Positions 60,558-64,000 of a stretch of 64,000 bases of DNA are shown in pieces. The DNA is from Pedobacter yulinensis (GTDB lineage Bacteria > Bacteroidota > Bacteroidia > Sphingobacteriales > Sphingobacteriaceae): positions 496,001 to 560,000 of the forward strand of contig NZ_KZ686268.1 in assembly GCF_003029735.1 (NCBI RefSeq). Direction: 5' to 3'. The notes under the pieces are model-generated. The model was not told the DNA's origin, searched no databases, and worked only from the letters and a program-made list of their open reading frames with translations. Each line of letters begins with the position of its first letter. Within the stretch, counting starts at the first letter, position 1. Made by a program: the position numbers and the translations under genes.

Positions 60558-62036
60558 TTATGGTTTGTCCCACCACATCCGGTTATTGATTCCGTTGTTT
60601 GCCCAACCTTGCTGCTTAATCGCAGCATTGTAATTTTCGAGGTTAGTTGTCTGGTCAGTCGTTGGGTATCCGACCCGACGCGGAATCACGTTGCCATTCA
60701 GTGAATTTGGTCCAGGCACCAGTGCCGGATAACCCGTTCTTCTGAATTCATGCCAGCCTTCCCAGCCGTTCAGATAGAGGGAAACCCACCGCTGCGTAGC
60801 AATCTGCTGTAAGCCTGTAGCAGGGCTATAGGCAATTCCCGTTGCGTTTTTAAATGCAGGGTCCGCGACGTTATACTGAGCTAATGACGCATCAATTGCT
60901 GCATCATAATATGTTTTTGCGGCTGCATCTCCTCCCGCAATCCATCCGCGTTTCGCCGCTTCTGCCATGGCAAACTGCACCTGCGATCCGGTAAATATGT
61001 AGGCAGGCGCACCGGCAGCGCGAAGGCTGCTGCCGATACGGCTATAAATATTCGGTATATTGGTTTGAATAGCAGGGCCGAACTGTAGGCCAACAATACT
61101 TCCGTTTGGCAAGGTCTCTGCGTAAACGCTGAGGCGCGGGTCAGTACCCGTTCCGTTGCTCTTCATCAGGTCGACCAGGGTCTTGCTCACAGCAAAGTCA
61201 TTTCTGTTCGCGATGCTGTAATTGCTATACCATGGATTATAATTGTTCGGGTCACCTGCCAGAAACTTATAAGTCAGGGTTTCGTTCGCTGCAAGCGGCA
61301 CGGCAGCGACCGCAGCAGCAAATTCCTGCGCAGCAAAACCGCCGGCATCAGGGTATACTTTTGATAACCGCAGCGCCATGAGTAACCGTTGTGTTGCCGC
61401 AAATTTTTTCCAGGAATTCATATCACCCGAGAACATGATGTCTCCGGCAGGTCCGGCTCCGCCATCAATCTGTGCGGCGGCTTCTTTGAGTTCTTTGAAG
61501 AGGTCCTTATAAATATCCTCCTGTTTGTCGTACTTAGGTGTAATATTTTCTGAGCCTTTTAACGCCTCTGTATAAGGTATATCTCCCCACATGTCAGTAA
61601 CACGCCAGAATGTATATGCTTTAAGAATTCTTGCAACGGCAATCTGGTTGTTCTTCGAGCCATTCGAGGCAGGATCGGCTTCAGGAGCCCCCTGGTTATT
61701 AAAAATAATGATTTGATTCAGGTTCTTCAGTATCTCTGAATAGAACCCCCAGTAAGACCTGTTCAATGTACTGCCCGCATCGTTAAAAGGCGACACAGTC
61801 AGGTACGGTCCTTCAGACAGGTACTGGGCAAAGATATTGCCATCCTGGCCAAGAACTGTTCCCCCGCTTGTGGCTTGGGTTCTTTGCATTGAATAGGTTA
61901 ACAGCGCCTTCGTCGCGGCGTCGGCCACCCTGGTCTGGTCAACATTTGTATCGCCAAACTCTCCAAACTTTTTACAGCCTGATGCCAGAATACCGGCACC
62001 AACCACAAAAAGTATATATTTTTTAATATTTTTCAT
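60558..62036 (-). CDS. SusD/RagB-family lipoprotein (SusD-like_2 type)
   Basis: 492 residues from the ATG at 62036. Lipobox at AGILASGCKK, followed by the SusD-like_2 signature: NVDQTRVADAATKALLTYSM, GNIFAQYLSEGPYLTVSPFN, NNQIAVARILKAYTFWRVTD, WGDIPYTEALKG, and the C-terminal WEGWHEFRRTGYPALVPGPN, PRRVGYPTTDQTTNLENYNA. The subtype differs from that of the SusD at 54969, so the two modules probably take up different ligands. It follows its SusC by 13 bases. Confidence 0.95.
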   Translation of the reverse strand: MKNIKKYILFVVGAGILASGCKKFGEFGDTNVDQTRVADAATKALLTYSMQRTQATSGGTVLGQDGNIFAQYLSEGPYLTVSPFNDAGSTLNRSYWGFYSEILKNLNQIIIFNNQGAPEADPASNGSKNNQIAVARILKAYTFWRVTDMWGDIPYTEALKGSENITPKYDKQEDIYKDLFKELKEAAAQIDGGAGPAGDIMFSGDMNSWKKFAATQRLLMALRLSKVYPDAGGFAAQEFAAAVAAVPLAANETLTYKFLAGDPNNYNPWYSNYSIANRNDFAVSKTLVDLMKSNGTGTDPRLSVYAETLPNGSIVGLQFGPAIQTNIPNIYSRIGSSLRAAGAPAYIFTGSQVQFAMAEAAKRGWIAGGDAAAKTYYDAAIDASLAQYNVADPAFKNATGIAYSPATGLQQIATQRWVSLYLNGWEGWHEFRRTGYPALVPGPNSLNGNVIPRRVGYPTTDQTTNLENYNAAIKQQGWANNGINNRMWWDKP

Positions 62037-62049
62037 AAAGCTAAAATGA

Positions 62050-64000
62050 TTAAAGTCCAACCCTCAAATTCAGACCAAACGTTCTTGATGACGGGAGCTG
62101 ACCGCCTTCTTGCCAGAAGTTTTCCAACTCAGACGGGTCTACACCATATTTCTTCCCTGGAGCTGCGATTAACCACGCATTTCCCACAATCAGGCCGACA
62201 TTTACAGATTTCAAAGCTACCGTACGCTTTAGGAGCGCAGAAGGCACATTGTAACCTAATCTCACTTCCCTCAGTTTTAGATAAGATGCATCGAGCATGA
62301 ATAGTTCGCCAGATCCGGTTTGCATACCATTGTAGAAAGCAGTACTTGCCTCGACATACCGGTTATTCGGCTGTCCGTTAGCCAGCACACCAGCAAACTT
62401 GTAGCCACCACCTTGTGAAACAGGAAGCCGCCAATCAATGCCTTTGTCATTTACCCCAACTGTTTCCTGCGAAAGGCCGCTTCCCATGTTAAAGGCTCGG
62501 GTAGTAGAATTAAACAAGCCGCCTTTTTGAAAATCAAGTGAAAATCCCAAATCAAAATCTTTTACGCGAAGCGAGCTGAATGCACCTCCCTGATAGCGGG
62601 GGCGCGCATAGCCAATGAACTGGTTGGTTGTAGATGTGGGCAAACCGCTGGCTGCAATGATCACGTTACCATTTGCGTCCCGATTCCAGGTACGGCCCAG
62701 GATATAACCCCATTCCTGACCTTCGCGCAGGTTCAGTGTGTTGCCAAAAAACGTAGAGGTTTGGTAGATTACGTTTGTTTGTTTATCAGTGATCTTGTCA
62801 ACAATGGTTTTGCTTTTTCCGTAGTTCAATGTAATGTCCCAGGTAACACTTTTAGACTGTACAGGTGTTGCCGTCAGCGAAATCTCGACGCCCCTGTTCG
62901 TCAATTCACCTGCGTTTATCAAACTCGAGGTATAGCCGGTCGCGCCGTTTTGTGTTGGACTGATGATTTGATTTTTATTCTTGTTCTGGAACCAGGCAAA
63001 GTCAAGTCCGATCCTGTTTTTCAAAAACTTCAGCTCCGCACCTAATTCAAGCGAGCCAGTCAGCGCCGGTACGAGCCTGCCGGTCCGGAATTCATTTCCT
63101 ATTGCCAGTGCGGGATTGGTACCATACGCAGGGCTTGTATTGTACTGCAGGTTGATGCGGTAGGGATCCACGTCTGAACCCACTTGAGCATAGGCCGCCC
63201 TCAATTTAGTAAAAGTCAACACCTCTTTTACACTTTCTGGAAAGAATTCTGATGCAATATAAGACAGGGATACAGACGGATAGAAATAAGAATTAAGATC
63301 TGGCGCAAATACTGAAGACCAGTCATTCCTGCCGGTAACGTCCAGGTACAGGTAGTTTTTATAGGCAAGTGATACTTTTCCAAACACACTTCGGATCTCT
63401 TTCTCATAATAATCATTAGATACAGTAGGTCGTGCTAATGATGCTGCAATATTAAAGTAGTTAGGAAAACTTAAGCCGCCCTCTGTTGCCATATTCAGCC
63501 GCTCTCGTCTGTCATGGCGCAGGTTTCCCGCAGCTAACGCGTTAAGCGCAAAGTCTCCGAATGTTTTGTTATAGGTCAGGTTCAGTTCATAGTTGAACTC
63601 ATTATCTGTCCAGTTGCGGTCCCTGAAATAATCGAGCTGTAAACCACCGGTCGCCATACGCTCGTCTCCAATTTCGTTGTTTAAGTTCCCGCGAATAAAC
63701 CCTTGCAAGGCAAACCCGGCTCCAAAGTCATATTTTAGTCCGATGTTACCTACAAACCTGTTATTACGCTGGGTCCTGTAATTGTTGTTTGCAACCCAGA
63801 AAGGGTTATCCCAGTACTGGGGAGCAGTAATGTCGCCAGGAGCGGTACCATTCGGCCCGAAAATATTCCAGGTGGTAACCGTTCCATCTGCCAGAACCTG
63901 ATTATCACGCATGTAGTTCATGTCCAGTTGCCTTTGAAACCACTGGTTGAAACCCTGAACAATATTAAGTCCGTCATTCCGGTAAGTTTCGTAAGGCTGC
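62050..64000 (-). CDS. SusC/RagA-family TonB-linked outer-membrane protein, 5' part outside window
   Basis: The frame is open to the window end, so the ATG at 63921 is internal and the N-terminal signal, carboxypeptidase-like and plug domains are off the edge. About 650 barrel residues are visible, with SusC-type features such as LYLDVTGRNDWSSVFAPDLN, FFPESVKEVLTFTKLRAAYA, LELGAELKFLKNRIGLDFAW and the C-terminal LPSSRTFGLNLRVGL. It is the partner of the SusD-like_2 protein that starts 13 bases after its stop. Confidence 0.95.
   Translation of the reverse strand, partial: QPYETYRNDGLNIVQGFNQWFQRQLDMNYMRDNQVLADGTVTTWNIFGPNGTAPGDITAPQYWDNPFWVANNNYRTQRNNRFVGNIGLKYDFGAGFALQGFIRGNLNNEIGDERMATGGLQLDYFRDRNWTDNEFNYELNLTYNKTFGDFALNALAAGNLRHDRRERLNMATEGGLSFPNYFNIAASLARPTVSNDYYEKEIRSVFGKVSLAYKNYLYLDVTGRNDWSSVFAPDLNSYFYPSVSLSYIASEFFPESVKEVLTFTKLRAAYAQVGSDVDPYRINLQYNTSPAYGTNPALAIGNEFRTGRLVPALTGSLELGAELKFLKNRIGLDFAWFQNKNKNQIISPTQNGATGYTSSLINAGELTNRGVEISLTATPVQSKSVTWDITLNYGKSKTIVDKITDKQTNVIYQTSTFFGNTLNLREGQEWGYILGRTWNRDANGNVIIAASGLPTSTTNQFIGYARPRYQGGAFSSLRVKDFDLGFSLDFQKGGLFNSTTRAFNMGSGLSQETVGVNDKGIDWRLPVSQGGGYKFAGVLANGQPNNRYVEASTAFYNGMQTGSGELFMLDASYLKLREVRLGYNVPSALLKRTVALKSVNVGLIVGNAWLIAAPGKKYGVDPSELENFWQEGGQLPSSRTFGLNLRVGL

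Overview
The window is a chromosomal segment of a Bacteroidota bacterium, most likely Sphingobacteriaceae (Pedobacter or Mucilaginibacter-like). Supporting signs are three SusC/SusD pairs, several other TonB-dependent barrels, DUF6520, DUF4374, DUF6596 and DUF2268 families, and promoters of the Bacteroidota type (TTTG, 17-23 nt, TAnnTTTG) with few Shine-Dalgarno sites. Base composition is close to 50% GC, lower in the SusCD blocks and in the gene-poor stretch near 48-49 kb. No rRNA, CRISPR array, insertion sequence or prophage is visible. One tRNA-Arg(CCT) and one long-hairpin RNA that resembles 6S RNA are present.

Regions. 0-8.4 kb: the end of an FAD monooxygenase, an AraC regulator with aldo/keto reductase, an NAD-dependent epimerase-like protein, then an AraC regulator, a TonB-linked barrel and a cupin. 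8.4-13.2 kb: a probable iron/xenosiderophore locus (AraC regulator, divergent TonB receptor, DUF4374 lipoprotein). 13.2-26.5 kb: small metabolic and stress genes (VOC, GyrI-like, GNAT, TetR circuit, PQQ sugar dehydrogenase, a GOB-like subclass B3 metallo-beta-lactamase, MFS transporter, SAM hydrolase, MoeB/ThiF-rhodanese, Crp/Fnr) together with two decayed genes: an ECF sigma-factor tail and an SRPBCC gene. 26.6-33.7 kb: MauE/DoxX and DUF6520 proteins, then a SusC-SusD-TlpA operon. 33.9-36.8 kb: the 6S-like RNA, two small XRE regulators, tcdA with a TatD hydrolase, and a thioredoxin. 36.8-43.4 kb: a GH3 enzyme, an outer-membrane barrel, and a polyuronate-degradation set (GH88 and two alginate-lyase-family enzymes) with a strong consensus promoter. 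43.7-47.9 kb: a 7TM-DISM receptor fused to a transposase-derived zinc ribbon/HTH, and small enzymes. 47.9-49.3 kb: a wrecked DUF2268 metalloprotease gene and the tRNA. 49.3-53.3 kb: metG, an LD-carboxypeptidase and DoxX. 53.5-64 kb: two tandem SusC-SusD modules, each followed by a terminator and then by one or two members of an unrecognised exported protein family.

The items most worth a second look are the receptor/transposase-domain fusion (43669-45585), the three-member exported family attached to the twin SusCD modules, the GOB-like Gln-containing metallo-beta-lactamase, the TetR operator pair, the AraC direct repeats, the 6S-like RNA, and three pseudogenes reconstructed by reading through stops and frameshifts. 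All calls rest on reading the sequence and on family knowledge; no search or folding program was run.
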